Origin: Alistipes sp.
GTDB taxonomy: Bacteria > Bacteroidota > Bacteroidia > Bacteroidales > Rikenellaceae
Assembly: GCA_017559615.1 (NCBI GenBank)
Contig: JAFYRB010000079.1
Span: forward strand, 1-20,060
DNA: 20,060 bases
Reading direction: 5' to 3'
This document shows positions 8,192 through 14,741 of this stretch, in pieces. How positions within the stretch are numbered: the first letter of the stretch is position 1; each line of letters starts with the position of its first letter. The notes below the pieces were generated by a model. The model was given only the letters and a program-made list of their open reading frames with translations. It did not search any database and was not told the origin of the DNA. The position numbers and the translations under genes were made by a program.

Positions 8192-9703
8192 ATGAAACTA
8201 TATCATATCACAGACAACAGAGCTACGGCGGTGGCTATCAAGGATATCCCCGTTGTGGAGTATGTCGATCTCTATAACGACCTTAAGGAGCGTATGGCTG
8301 ATGCCCGCTACCACGTAGGTCACTACTTTGCGGTGGAGATTACAGAGGGCCTTAAGTTCTATATGATTCTGCTTGATGACCAGACTTCGGAGGTGCTTCT
8401 TACGTCGTTCGTTCCCGACTACTATGCTGAGGGTTTGGCATCACTCTCTGCCATTCATCCGCAGTTTCACCCATTTGAGCGTGAGATGCACGAACTCTAT
8501 GGCATACCTTTCGACTCGCACCCTTGGCTTAAGCCTTTGCGCTTCAGCCACGACCGCCGAGATAAGAACTCTACGATGGAGAGCTATCCATTCTATACCA
8601 TTGATGGTGAGGAGCTTCACGAGGTTAACGTAGGCCCTATTCACGCAGGTATCATCGAGCCAGGTGCATTCCGTTTTATCTGCGACGGTGAGCAGGTGTT
8701 GCACCTTGAGATTGCGCTCGGATATCAGCACCGTGGCGTTGAGGGTGAGATGGTACGTAACCAGAACCGCTTGCGTCAGACGCTTTTGGCGGAGTCTACG
8801 GCGGGCGATACGGCTGTAGGTCACTCTACGGCTTACGTGGAGGTTGTGGAGAAGTTGGCGGGTAAGCAGGCTTCGAAGGCGTTGAACCTCGAGCGTATGA
8901 TTGCTATCGAGTTAGAGCGTATTGCGATGCACCTTGCCGATACAGGTGCGTTGGCTACCGATATCGGCTTCCAGCTCTATCAGGTTGCTTGCGAGGCGTT
9001 GCGTACCGTAACTATTAACACCTCACAGGCGTGGTGTGGTAACCGTTTCGGTAAGAGTGTTATCCGCCCTTGTGGTAGCAACCATCCTCTAACTTCGGAG
9101 AAGATTGCTATGATTCGCAAGAACGTAGCCGATGTACGTCGCCGCTATAATGAGGTTAGGGAGGATATCCTCGATGACCGTACGTTGCTTGCACGTTTCG
9201 AGCAGTGTGGTCTTGTGCCAAAGAGCGAGATGGAGCGCATCGGAGGTGTAGGTCAGGCGGCACGTGCAAGTGGTCTTTTGCGTGACTTGCGTACTACACA
9301 CCCTTGGGGTTATTATACGGAGATTAAGCACGAGGCGATTCTCAAGCACGATGGCGATGTTATGTCGCGCCTTGGAACACGTATGGATGAGGTGCTTCAG
9401 AGTGCCGATTACATCGAGCGTGCCTTGGCGGAGTACACTCCAGATGGAAATATCCCAGCACCAGACTACGAGGCAGAGTTGGCACCCGATGCGTTGTCAT
9501 TCTCGCTTGTTGAGGGCTGGCGCGGTGAGATTTGCCACGTAGCACTTACAGATAATCAGGGAAATATCGCGAAGTATAAGATTAAGGACCCAAGTGTTCA
9601 CAACTGGTTGGGCCTTGCCATTGCGGTACGCTCGGAGGGTATTTCCGATTTCCCTATCAACAACAAGAGTTTTAACCTTTCATACTGCGGTCACGACTTA
9701 TAG
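8192..9703 (+). CDS. hyfG: HyfG/NuoCD-like large subunit lacking [NiFe] cysteines
   Basis: Fused NuoC-like (about 1-120) and NuoD/hydrogenase-large-subunit-like (about 135-503) domains, the HyfG architecture. NuoC-like features include FHPFEREMHELYGIPFDSHP at 92-111; the large-subunit domain has VGPIHAGIIEPGAFRF and YQHRGVE. The N-terminal metal motif ERxCGxC of true [NiFe] hydrogenases aligns with ESTAGDT (201-207), so both cysteines are gone (Ala204, Thr207). The C-terminal DPCxxC aligns with NLSYCG (495-500), leaving one Cys out of register. No [NiFe] site can be built. This fits Ehr-type complexes, known relatives of group 4 hydrogenases and complex I without the metal centre. The natural electron acceptor or donor cannot be read from the sequence. 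Calling it a hydrogenase would be wrong. Confidence 0.85.
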   Translation: MKLYHITDNRATAVAIKDIPVVEYVDLYNDLKERMADARYHVGHYFAVEITEGLKFYMILLDDQTSEVLLTSFVPDYYAEGLASLSAIHPQFHPFEREMHELYGIPFDSHPWLKPLRFSHDRRDKNSTMESYPFYTIDGEELHEVNVGPIHAGIIEPGAFRFICDGEQVLHLEIALGYQHRGVEGEMVRNQNRLRQTLLAESTAGDTAVGHSTAYVEVVEKLAGKQASKALNLERMIAIELERIAMHLADTGALATDIGFQLYQVACEALRTVTINTSQAWCGNRFGKSVIRPCGSNHPLTSEKIAMIRKNVADVRRRYNEVREDILDDRTLLARFEQCGLVPKSEMERIGGVGQAARASGLLRDLRTTHPWGYYTEIKHEAILKHDGDVMSRLGTRMDEVLQSADYIERALAEYTPDGNIPAPDYEAELAPDALSFSLVEGWRGEICHVALTDNQGNIAKYKIKDPSVHNWLGLAIAVRSEGISDFPINNKSFNLSYCGHDL

Positions 9704-9730
9704 TCGGGTGCGTACTAAATATTTGAGAGT

Positions 9731-10492
9731 ATGTTATTTGGAAAAGCAAAGATACTACACAGCCACGGCTGGCAATATATTCCCGATTTGGATGCTGTAA
9801 CCCTCACAGAGGAGTTTCGTGGCTTCCCACTGCTTACCGACACGGATGATAAGAGCGATGTAGAGCGTGCTGCGAAGATTTGCCCTACGGGAGCTATCAC
9901 CGTTGCTCCGTTCACACTCGATATGGGACGTTGTATGTTCTGTGGCGAGTGCCAGAAGTGCGCACCTAAGAATATCAAGTTTACAAACGAGCATCGTCTT
10001 GCTGCTACACGCCGCGAGGACCTCGTAGTGGAGGCTGGTCAGACCGCCCCAAAGTTCGACACGTCGGTGATTCGTCCCGAGATTGCGAAGTACTTTGGCA
10101 AGGCGTTGCAGTTGCGTGAGGTTTCGGCGGGTGGCGACTGCTCGGTGGAGATGGAGCTTAACGCTACGGGAAACGTAAACTTCGACTTTGGTCGCTATGG
10201 TGTAGGCTTCACCGCCTCGCCACGTCACTCTGATGGCTTGGTGCTTACAGGTCCTATATCGTCGAATATGGCCGAGGCACTCGACATCTGCTATAACTCT
10301 ATCGCCGAGCCAAAGATTTTGGTTATCGCAGGCTCGGAGGCTGTTTCGGGAGGTTTGTTCGCCGAGAGCGAGGCCGTAGACCGCAGCTTCTTCGATAAGT
10401 ATCACGTAGACCTCTGGCTCCCTGGTGCGCCAACACACCCACTATGCTTCATTGATGGTATCACACGCCTGAGAAAGAAGTATGATAAATAG
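9731..10492 (+). CDS. HyfH-HyfI fusion: ferredoxin domain plus cysteine-poor NuoB-like domain
   Basis: A 253-residue soluble subunit joining a ferredoxin-like domain (about 1-95) to a NuoB/HyfI-like domain (about 115-250). In the ferredoxin part the first motif keeps only the last cysteine (Cys51 in ICPTGAI), while the second reads C68-x2-C71-x2-C74-x2-C77. In 2[4Fe-4S] ferredoxins the last Cys of one motif completes the cluster held by the first three of the other, so Cys68, 71, 74 and 51 can hold one cluster and the second is lost. In the NuoB-like part the N2 ligands are mostly replaced: DCSVEM at 136-141 (one Cys left, 137), GSEA at 201-204 where GDCA is usual, and PGAP at 231-234 for PGCP. 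FGRYG and SPRHSDGLVLTGP confirm the fold. It is the last gene of the cluster. Confidence 0.8.
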   Translation: MLFGKAKILHSHGWQYIPDLDAVTLTEEFRGFPLLTDTDDKSDVERAAKICPTGAITVAPFTLDMGRCMFCGECQKCAPKNIKFTNEHRLAATRREDLVVEAGQTAPKFDTSVIRPEIAKYFGKALQLREVSAGGDCSVEMELNATGNVNFDFGRYGVGFTASPRHSDGLVLTGPISSNMAEALDICYNSIAEPKILVIAGSEAVSGGLFAESEAVDRSFFDKYHVDLWLPGAPTHPLCFIDGITRLRKKYDK

Positions 10493-10523
10493 TTGAGTGG
10501 GAACAAAAAAAATTGTATATTTG
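10493..10523 (+). promoter_or_regulatory. Bacteroidota-type promoter for the flavoprotein unit
   Basis: TTG at 10493-10495, a 20-base spacer and TATATTTG at 10516-10523 match the -33/-7 consensus TTG-N19-21-TAnnTTTG. It lies just after the stop of the Ehr-type cluster and 18 bases before the next start codon, so it probably separates the two transcription units. Confidence 0.7.
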
Positions 10524-10541
10524 TTGAAACAATAGAGTTTT

Positions 10542-11792
10542 ATGGGATACGATGTTATAGTTATTGGCGCAGGTGCTGCGGGCCTTATGGCTGCGGGTAC
10601 GGCTGCGATGAATGGCCACTCGGTGCTTCTTATGGAGAAGATGGAGAAGGCCGGACGTAAAATCCGCATTACGGGTAAGGGACGTTGTAACCTTACCAAT
10701 GCTCGCCCTGCGGAGGAGTTCCTCGAGAAGGTGCGTACGAATGTGGATTTCTTCTCGGTGGCCTTTGCCGAGTTTAATAACCGCGCTACGGTGCGTTTCT
10801 TTGAGCGTCTTGGTGTAAAACTTGAGACCGAGCGTGGCGAGCGTGTATTCCCAAAGAGCGGTAAGGCGTGGGATATCGCCAATGCCCTTGTTGACTTCTG
10901 CGAGGATAAGGGTGTTAAGATTGCATATAAGACCGAGGTTACGGCTATCGAGACCTTGGGAGGTAAGGTTACGGGAGTGCGCTACCGCAATGCTCGTGGC
11001 TTTGAGCGTCGTGAGGAGGCGCAGAGCGTTATCGTATGTACGGGTGGTGTTAGCTACCCTTCGACAGGCTCTACGGGTGATGGTTATGAGTTTGCAGCCT
11101 CGGTAGGTCATAATATCGAGCCTGTGCGTCCTTCGTTGACTCCACTTGTAACGTCACACCCACAGAAGGAGTATATGAACGGCGTGTTGTTGAAGAACGT
11201 GGGTGCGAAGCTCTATGTCGACAACGAACTTGTTCAGGAGGAGTTTGGTGAGTTGGGATTCTCGGAGCGTGGTATCGAGGGCGCTGTGGCACTACGTATG
11301 AGCCGCGATGCTGTGGATGCTATCATCGACGAGAAGCGCGTGAAGATTGTCGTGGACCTCAAGCCAGCGTTGGATGAGGAGACTCTCTTAGCGCGTATAG
11401 ACCGCGAGATTGCCGAGATGCAGCCTAACGAGTTCTTCTCGGAGTTGTTGCGTAAGTTGGTGCCAAAGCAGTTGGTGGTGCCATTGGCAAAGGAGGTTGA
11501 CTTCCACTCGAAGACCTACGTTAGCAAACTTACCGATGCCGAGAAGTTGCGCTTGGTGAAGATTTTGAAGGGTATGGTATTCCCAATCTCGGACTATGCA
11601 CCATTCCAGTTTGCTATCGTTACAGCGGGCGGCGTGGATTGCTCGGAGGTGAATAAGTACACTATGGAGTCTACGCTCGTCAGCGGTCTTTACTTCGCGG
11701 GCGAGGTACTCGATATTGATGCTAATACAGGTGGATATAATATGCAGGTGGCATTCTCAACAGGTCGCCTTGCGGGACAGCTTAAAAAGTAG
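10542..11792 (+). CDS. NAD(P)/FAD-dependent oxidoreductase, BaiN/HI0933 family
   Basis: A 416-residue flavoprotein of the HI0933/YhiN/BaiN family. The dinucleotide fold is seen at the N-terminus (IGAGAAGL, glycines 9, 11 and 14). Family motifs follow: GRKIRITGKGRCNLTN near residues 38-53, CTGGVSYPSTGSTGDGY in the middle, and FAGEVLDIDANTGGYNMQVA near the C-terminus. Some members are linked to bile-acid dehydroxylation or reduction of other substrates, but most have no known substrate and none can be assigned here. It has its own promoter 18 bases upstream and is followed after 8 bases by the next gene. Confidence 0.9.
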   Translation: MGYDVIVIGAGAAGLMAAGTAAMNGHSVLLMEKMEKAGRKIRITGKGRCNLTNARPAEEFLEKVRTNVDFFSVAFAEFNNRATVRFFERLGVKLETERGERVFPKSGKAWDIANALVDFCEDKGVKIAYKTEVTAIETLGGKVTGVRYRNARGFERREEAQSVIVCTGGVSYPSTGSTGDGYEFAASVGHNIEPVRPSLTPLVTSHPQKEYMNGVLLKNVGAKLYVDNELVQEEFGELGFSERGIEGAVALRMSRDAVDAIIDEKRVKIVVDLKPALDEETLLARIDREIAEMQPNEFFSELLRKLVPKQLVVPLAKEVDFHSKTYVSKLTDAEKLRLVKILKGMVFPISDYAPFQFAIVTAGGVDCSEVNKYTMESTLVSGLYFAGEVLDIDANTGGYNMQVAFSTGRLAGQLKK

Positions 11793-11800
11793 TAGGCTAT

Positions 11801-12313
11801 ATGAAAAGGTCGGGAAGAACACTTAAGCAGCGATTGCAGGATTTGTCATACTTGCCATCGTACATCAGCCGCGCGCGCTATTTCCGTGGTCACGGTGTTC
11901 ACTCGCCTTATGTATATAAAATTGTGCGTCAGGTCTTTATGCAGCGTAAGTTGTATGACCTTTCGAGCGATATTTATCCACGTCTTAAGGCGTGCGATAT
12001 CCCCGAGCGTCGCTGCGTGGAGATAGCAAATCTTATGACCGTATGTAGCTACGATAGCTGGGTGATAGATTCGATGTCGGAAACACATCTTATAGTAGCG
12101 ACGTTGGATGTCGATTATACGCATTTGGAGGAGTATACTGCTTATGCTCGTAAGGTGGGGGCTACGCTCTGCATTATGAATCCTTATAACAACCGCGAAC
12201 GTTGGGAGGTGTGTCAGCGAATTATTGACGAGCACCCCTCAACAACGGTGGATAATCGCACCTACCTGCTTGTTTTTAATAACCACTTGCCACGACAGCG
12301 CTTCTGCTTGTAG
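11801..12313 (+). CDS. Short protein related to a Bacteroidota class I methyltransferase family, probably core-deleted
   Basis: A 170-residue basic protein. Residues 22-46 include RARYFRGHGVHSPYVYKIVR, resembling the N-terminal helix of a Bacteroidota family of class I SAM methyltransferases that begins with an HGVHSPFVF-like motif. Those proteins are longer, about 230-260 residues. No glycine-rich SAM-binding loop is visible here, and the middle (roughly 70-125) is short and not recognisable as a full Rossmann fold. The end (TYLLVFNNHLPRQRFCL) resembles the terminal strand of the family. It may have lost catalysis and kept a structural role. It is packed between the flavoprotein (8-base gap) and the adenosyltransferase (21-base gap). 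Recognition of the family is from memory of the motif only. Confidence 0.5.
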   Translation: MKRSGRTLKQRLQDLSYLPSYISRARYFRGHGVHSPYVYKIVRQVFMQRKLYDLSSDIYPRLKACDIPERRCVEIANLMTVCSYDSWVIDSMSETHLIVATLDVDYTHLEEYTAYARKVGATLCIMNPYNNRERWEVCQRIIDEHPSTTVDNRTYLLVFNNHLPRQRFCL

Positions 12314-12334
12314 TGGCGTGAAACAACGAAGCGT

Positions 12335-12919
12335 ATGAAGATTTATACTAAAACGGGAGATAAGGGTACTACGTCGCTTATTGGTGGCGAGCGCGTTTCG
12401 AAGACGGACCTTCGTGTTGAGGCCTATGGCACTGTCGATGAGTTGACGGCGTTCTTGGCACTCCTGGCTGATACGTTGTGCCACGATGAGCGTTGTACGG
12501 CGGTAAATAGCATTGGTAGTGTTCTTAACGAGCGTATCGTTGATGAGCTACACCGTATAGAGTCGCAGTTGATGAGCGTCGCGGCGCTATTGGCCATTGG
12601 TAAAGGTGGCGAGGGTAAGGTTGCCCCTATCGCCGAGGAGCGCGTTGTGGAACTTGAGGAGGCTATCGACCGTATGCAGGCGGAGATTCCTGCCATCACG
12701 AAGTTTACCATCCCTGGAGGTCATCGTGCCGTGTCGTTGAGCCACGTATGCCGTACGATATGCCGCCGTGCGGAGCGTGCTGCGTTGCGTGCCGCAGAGA
12801 TTACGGATGTCGATGAGTCGGTATTCCGCTATCTGAATCGCTTGTCGGACTATTTGTATAACCTCGGCCGACTGCTCACGGAGCGTCTGCGTGTGGAGGA
12901 GATACTGTGGATACCCTAA
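12335..12919 (+). CDS. Cob(I)alamin adenosyltransferase, PduO type
   Basis: A 194-residue enzyme that, by family, transfers the adenosyl group of ATP to cob(I)alamin (or cobyrinate diamide) to make adenosylcobalamin, acting as a cytosolic trimer. The ATP-binding N-terminus is IYTKTGDKGTTSLIGGERV (3-21), followed by RVEAYGTVDEL (27-37). The C-terminal helices carry FTIPGGH (124-130), CRRAERAALR (143-152) and RYLNRLSDYLYNLGR (165-179). All key family motifs are present and the length is typical. It is the last gene of the unit that starts with the flavoprotein. A 5-bp hairpin overlaps the stop codon (12913-12925) but has no T-run. Confidence 0.93.
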   Translation: MKIYTKTGDKGTTSLIGGERVSKTDLRVEAYGTVDELTAFLALLADTLCHDERCTAVNSIGSVLNERIVDELHRIESQLMSVAALLAIGKGGEGKVAPIAEERVVELEEAIDRMQAEIPAITKFTIPGGHRAVSLSHVCRTICRRAERAALRAAEITDVDESVFRYLNRLSDYLYNLGRLLTERLRVEEILWIP

Positions 12920-12965
12920 AAGGGTGATATTGAGCGATGGAGGGCTATAAAATTTTGCATTTCCG

Positions 12966-12995
12966 TTGGAGATAAAAAATATTTTTATACTTTTG
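12966..12995 (+). promoter_or_regulatory. Promoter of the DUF2795 gene
   Basis: TTG at 12966-12968, a 19-base spacer and TACTTTTG at 12988-12995 fit the Bacteroidota -33/-7 pattern. The predicted transcript starts near 13002 and has a leader of about 57 bases before the start codon at 13059. Confidence 0.65.
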
Positions 12996-13058
12996 TGCGC
13001 TCATTTCGCAAGAATAGCCGTTAAGATATAAAATCTAAAACTTTAAAATATATTCACT

Positions 13059-13280
13059 ATGTATTGGACATTAGAGCTTGCATCGAAGTTGGAGGATGCA
13101 CCTTGGCCAGCAACTCGCGAGGAGTTGATTGACTATGCGGAGCGTTCAGGCGCACCATTGGAGGTATTGGAGAATCTCCGTGAGATTGAGGATGAGGGTG
13201 ATATCTACGAGTCTATCGAGGATATCTGGCCAGACTATCCAGCAAAGGATGACTTCTTCTTTAACGAGGAGGAGTACTAA
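13059..13280 (+). CDS. DUF2795 small acidic protein
   Basis: A 73-residue, very acidic protein with no signal peptide or membrane segment. The run LEDAPWPATREELIDYAERS and the later EIEDEGDIYESIEDIWPDYP match the DUF2795 family as found in Bacteroidota, including the aromatic-acidic end DDFFFNEEEY. The function is unknown. It is monocistronic: its own promoter lies 64 bases upstream and an intrinsic terminator follows. Its GC-richer codon use groups it with the chromosome on the left. It is the last such gene before the AT-rich accessory DNA. Confidence 0.88.
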   Translation: MYWTLELASKLEDAPWPATREELIDYAERSGAPLEVLENLREIEDEGDIYESIEDIWPDYPAKDDFFFNEEEY

Positions 13281-13282
13281 TG

Positions 13283-13316
13283 GTATTTTGTCGTTAAATG
13301 CCTCAAAATACGACAA
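13283..13316 (+). other. Two overlapping alternative hairpins downstream of the DUF2795 gene
   Basis: GTATTTTG (13283-13290) pairs with CAAAATAC (13304-13311). An alternative stem, TTGTCGT (13288-13294) with ACGACAA (13310-13316), overlaps both arms of the first, so only one can form at a time. They sit between the stop codon and the terminator. They might protect the mRNA 3' end, but no function is shown. Confidence 0.3.
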
Positions 13317-13330
13317 TTAAAAACTTTCTA

Positions 13331-13354
13331 ATGCGGCCTGCGGGTCGCATTTTT
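13331..13354 (+). terminator. Intrinsic terminator after the DUF2795 gene
   Basis: ATGCG (13331-13335) pairs with CGCAT (13346-13350), extended inside by CC/GG, and is followed directly by TTTT. This is a compact rho-independent terminator for the plus strand. It marks the end of the chromosomal-type genes. Confidence 0.7.
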
Positions 13355-13410
13355 ATTGCATTTCAGGCAAAAAAGTATGCTAAATCATAATAAACTTTCT
13401 AAAAACTTGC

Positions 13411-13418
13411 TAAATTTG
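13411..13418 (+). promoter_or_regulatory. -7 box before a truncated integrase start
   Basis: TAAATTTG matches TAnnTTTG. It is placed 41 bases before the ATG at 13459. No clear TTG is seen at the -33 distance, so support is moderate. Confidence 0.4.
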
Positions 13419-13458
13419 CACTATTCTCTTGAAAATATCGTAGTAACTATAAGCAAAG

Positions 13459-13560
13459 ATGGGAAGACAAAAGGCAAAATATCCAACTGGTTCGTTTATA
13501 CTCAAGTATAAGAAGGCTGATAAAGATGCAGAGTTTCTGCAGTCGACCATATTTGTGTAG
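13459..13560 (+). pseudogene. Truncated N-terminus resembling a tyrosine recombinase (integrase)
   Basis: The 33-codon reading frame begins MGRQKAKYPTGSFILKYKKA. This resembles the first 20-25 residues of Bacteroidota phage/transposon integrases, which read like KYPTG.F.LKY.KADKDG before the Arm-binding domain. After about residue 24 the similarity ends and the frame closes at a TAG. The rest of an integrase of about 400 residues is absent. A 6-bp inverted repeat TGCAGA/TCTGCA (13527-13541) lies at the point where the match breaks down, where this remnant meets another on the opposite strand. The call is based on pattern memory of a short stretch, so it is tentative. Confidence 0.4.
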
Positions 13561-13670
13561 ACCTCTTTTTTGTGTGACTCTTTAGCCATCTCAAGGAGTT
13601 TGGCCATCTCCTTCTTTAGCGTATTAGCTAAGATTTTCTCCAAGTCCGAAGACTCTAAAACGTTAAGCAT
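13545..13670 (-). pseudogene. Truncated N-terminus of a possible HTH (excisionase-like) protein
   Basis: Reading leftward from 13670 gives MLNVLESSDLEKILANTLKK and then KEVYTNMVD. This is like the N-terminal helix and the start of the helix-turn-helix domain in small excisionase-type proteins of Bacteroidota mobile elements. From about 13545 the frame merely continues as the antisense of the neighbouring integrase remnant (open to 13410), so that part is not a real domain. The two remnants meet tail to tail, suggesting a deletion or recombination joint. The HTH assignment is weak because the HTH itself is missing. Confidence 0.3.
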
Positions 13671-13703
13671 TTACTACATAATATTTTTTTTGCTTAATTA
13701 TTT

Positions 13704-13733
13704 TTATGCAGAAGCCCTAAACTTGACTTCCAT
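13704..13733 (-). other. Nine-codon reading frame behind a -7 box
   Basis: ATG at 13733 opens MEVKFRASA followed by TAA. The -7 box TATATTTG lies on the minus strand at 13753-13746, making the predicted transcript nearly leaderless for this ATG. The peptide faintly resembles the KFRPS-type start of some Bacteroidota tyrosine recombinases, but nine residues are too few to decide. It may be a leader peptide, a remnant or chance. Confidence 0.2.
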
Positions 13734-13745
13734 TTTGAATTTCGG

Positions 13746-13753
13746 CAAATATA
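13746..13753 (-). promoter_or_regulatory. -7 box TATATTTG on the minus strand
   Basis: The minus strand reads TATATTTG, a full match to TAnnTTTG. It points toward the nine-codon frame at 13733 and the truncated frame at 13670. It lies between two inverted 8-mers, CTTGACTT at 13722-13729 and AAGTCAAG at 13775-13782. No TTG is seen at the usual distance. Confidence 0.35.
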
Positions 13754-13777
13754 CATTTTTATTTTTTAATTATTAAG

Positions 13778-14401
13778 TCAAGATGTTAACTTTTTGATTT
13801 TTTGTAGAGTCATCGGTGATGTCCCAGTTATTGCCTGGATGTTGCGTAGAGATATTCCTTTCTTTAGTAGTTGAATTTCTTTGGCGTACTCCTGAAGCAT
13901 CTGCTCTTCTGTTTTGCGGTAACCTTGCTTTCTACCAACCTTACCTCCATTATTTCTAAAATGGTTGTAGCCGCTTGACATTCTACTACGCAGAATTGAG
14001 CGCTCGGCACTGTTAAAATAAGCCAATATGCCAAGTACCATATTGGCAAGAGGGTTTTCCTGTCCATTCGGGAGTAGTGTCTCCAGACCATTTTGCAACA
14101 CAAATACAGAGACTCTCATATTGGTTAACATCTCAATTATAGCAAGGAAATCAACCGCTCTACGGCTAAGACGACTACACTCATATACGAGCACTTTGTC
14201 CACTTTATGCACCTTAACAAACTCCAATAGTTGAGTTAAAGCTTCTCGTTCAGCAATATGTTTTGCCCCGCTTATTTTCTCGGTAAACTCCTCAACAATC
14301 TCATAATTCATCTTCTTTGCGTAGTCACGAAGATCTATTAACTGTCTCTCATAATCTTGTCCCTGTGTTGAGACTCGCGCATATATCACAACCTTTGTCA
14401 T
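13778..14401 (-). CDS. Serine recombinase (resolvase/invertase family)
   Basis: A 207-residue small serine recombinase. The catalytic domain opens with VVIYARVSTQGQD, with nucleophile Ser11 and Arg9. It continues with the conserved arginine region ECSRLSRRAVDFLAII (75-90) and the long E helix start AERSILRSRMSSG (132-144). A C-terminal helix-turn-helix (KKGISLRNIQAITGTSPMTL, 180-199) would bind the recombination site. The domain order and length are those of resolvases and DNA invertases, which cut both strands through a phosphoserine link. All key residues I can check are present, so it is probably active. It is read divergently from the XRE gene, with a short frame between. Its target site is not identified. 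Confidence 0.9.
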   Translation of the reverse strand: MTKVVIYARVSTQGQDYERQLIDLRDYAKKMNYEIVEEFTEKISGAKHIAEREALTQLLEFVKVHKVDKVLVYECSRLSRRAVDFLAIIEMLTNMRVSVFVLQNGLETLLPNGQENPLANMVLGILAYFNSAERSILRSRMSSGYNHFRNNGGKVGRKQGYRKTEEQMLQEYAKEIQLLKKGISLRNIQAITGTSPMTLQKIKKLTS

Positions 14402-14437
14402 ATCTGTAAGATTTTTTATTATACTAATTTAATTTCT

Positions 14438-14620
14438 TTAAATGCTTGCCACAACCATTAATCTGCTATGCCTTTTACTTGCTTCGGAAGTTGTTCTTGA
14501 TAAATGCACCATAACCGTTCTCAGTAACTTCTGTCCAAAGCCATTATATGGCGCGGAGTGATATTGTTCTGAACCTATCTCCATAATTCTTGATATTATA
14601 TCATCAACCATCTTTCTCAT
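14438..14620 (-). CDS. Small unknown gene upstream of the recombinase, possibly frameshifted
   Basis: A frame of 60 codons from the ATG at 14620 (another ATG at 14611), right behind a strong minus-strand promoter. The first half (MVDDIISRIMEIGSEQYHS) looks like a protein helix. After NG near 14540 the open frame becomes unusual in composition, whereas the adjacent frame reads LWTEVTENGYGAFIKNNFRS and then stops, which looks more like real protein. The gene may thus carry a frameshift near 14535-14545. I do not recognise the family. It ends 36 bases before the recombinase and probably shares its transcript. Confidence 0.35.
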   Translation of the reverse strand: MRKMVDDIISRIMEIGSEQYHSAPYNGFGQKLLRTVMVHLSRTTSEASKRHSRLMVVASI

Positions 14621-14628
14621 TTCTGATG

Positions 14629-14659
14629 CAAATGTACAATATATATCAATAATATTCAA
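14629..14659 (-). promoter_or_regulatory. Promoter of the recombinase unit (minus strand)
   Basis: On the minus strand TTG (14659-14657), a 20-base spacer and TACATTTG (14636-14629) match the Bacteroidota consensus. The transcription start would be near 14622, almost at the ATG at 14620, so the first mRNA would be leaderless or nearly so. It places the true start of the small gene downstream of 14629, not at the longer open frame from 14692. Confidence 0.65.
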
Positions 14660-14741
14660 ATAAAATCCATGTAAATTGATTGTGCGAGTCAATTTTTATT
14701 TATTCCTCTCTGATTTATTAACATCTTTTAAGTATTTTTAT

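Noticed and set aside
3205..10492. Functional [NiFe] hydrogenase-4 or formate hydrogenlyase
   Set aside because: The gene order fits, but all four metal-binding cysteines of the large subunit are replaced or out of register and no maturation genes are nearby.
3205..10492. NADH dehydrogenase (complex I) operon
   Set aside because: There are no NuoE/F/G-type NADH module genes, only two large antiporter subunits, and HyfE replaces the separate NuoJ/NuoK genes.
12913..12925. Hairpin ACCCT/AGGGT as a terminator of the adenosyltransferase unit
   Set aside because: The stem is only 5 bp, overlaps the stop codon and has no T-run.
13410..13544. Left half of the open frame 13410-13670 as a real protein end
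   Set aside because: It is exactly antisense to the integrase-like remnant and the upstream -7 region, so it is open by chance.
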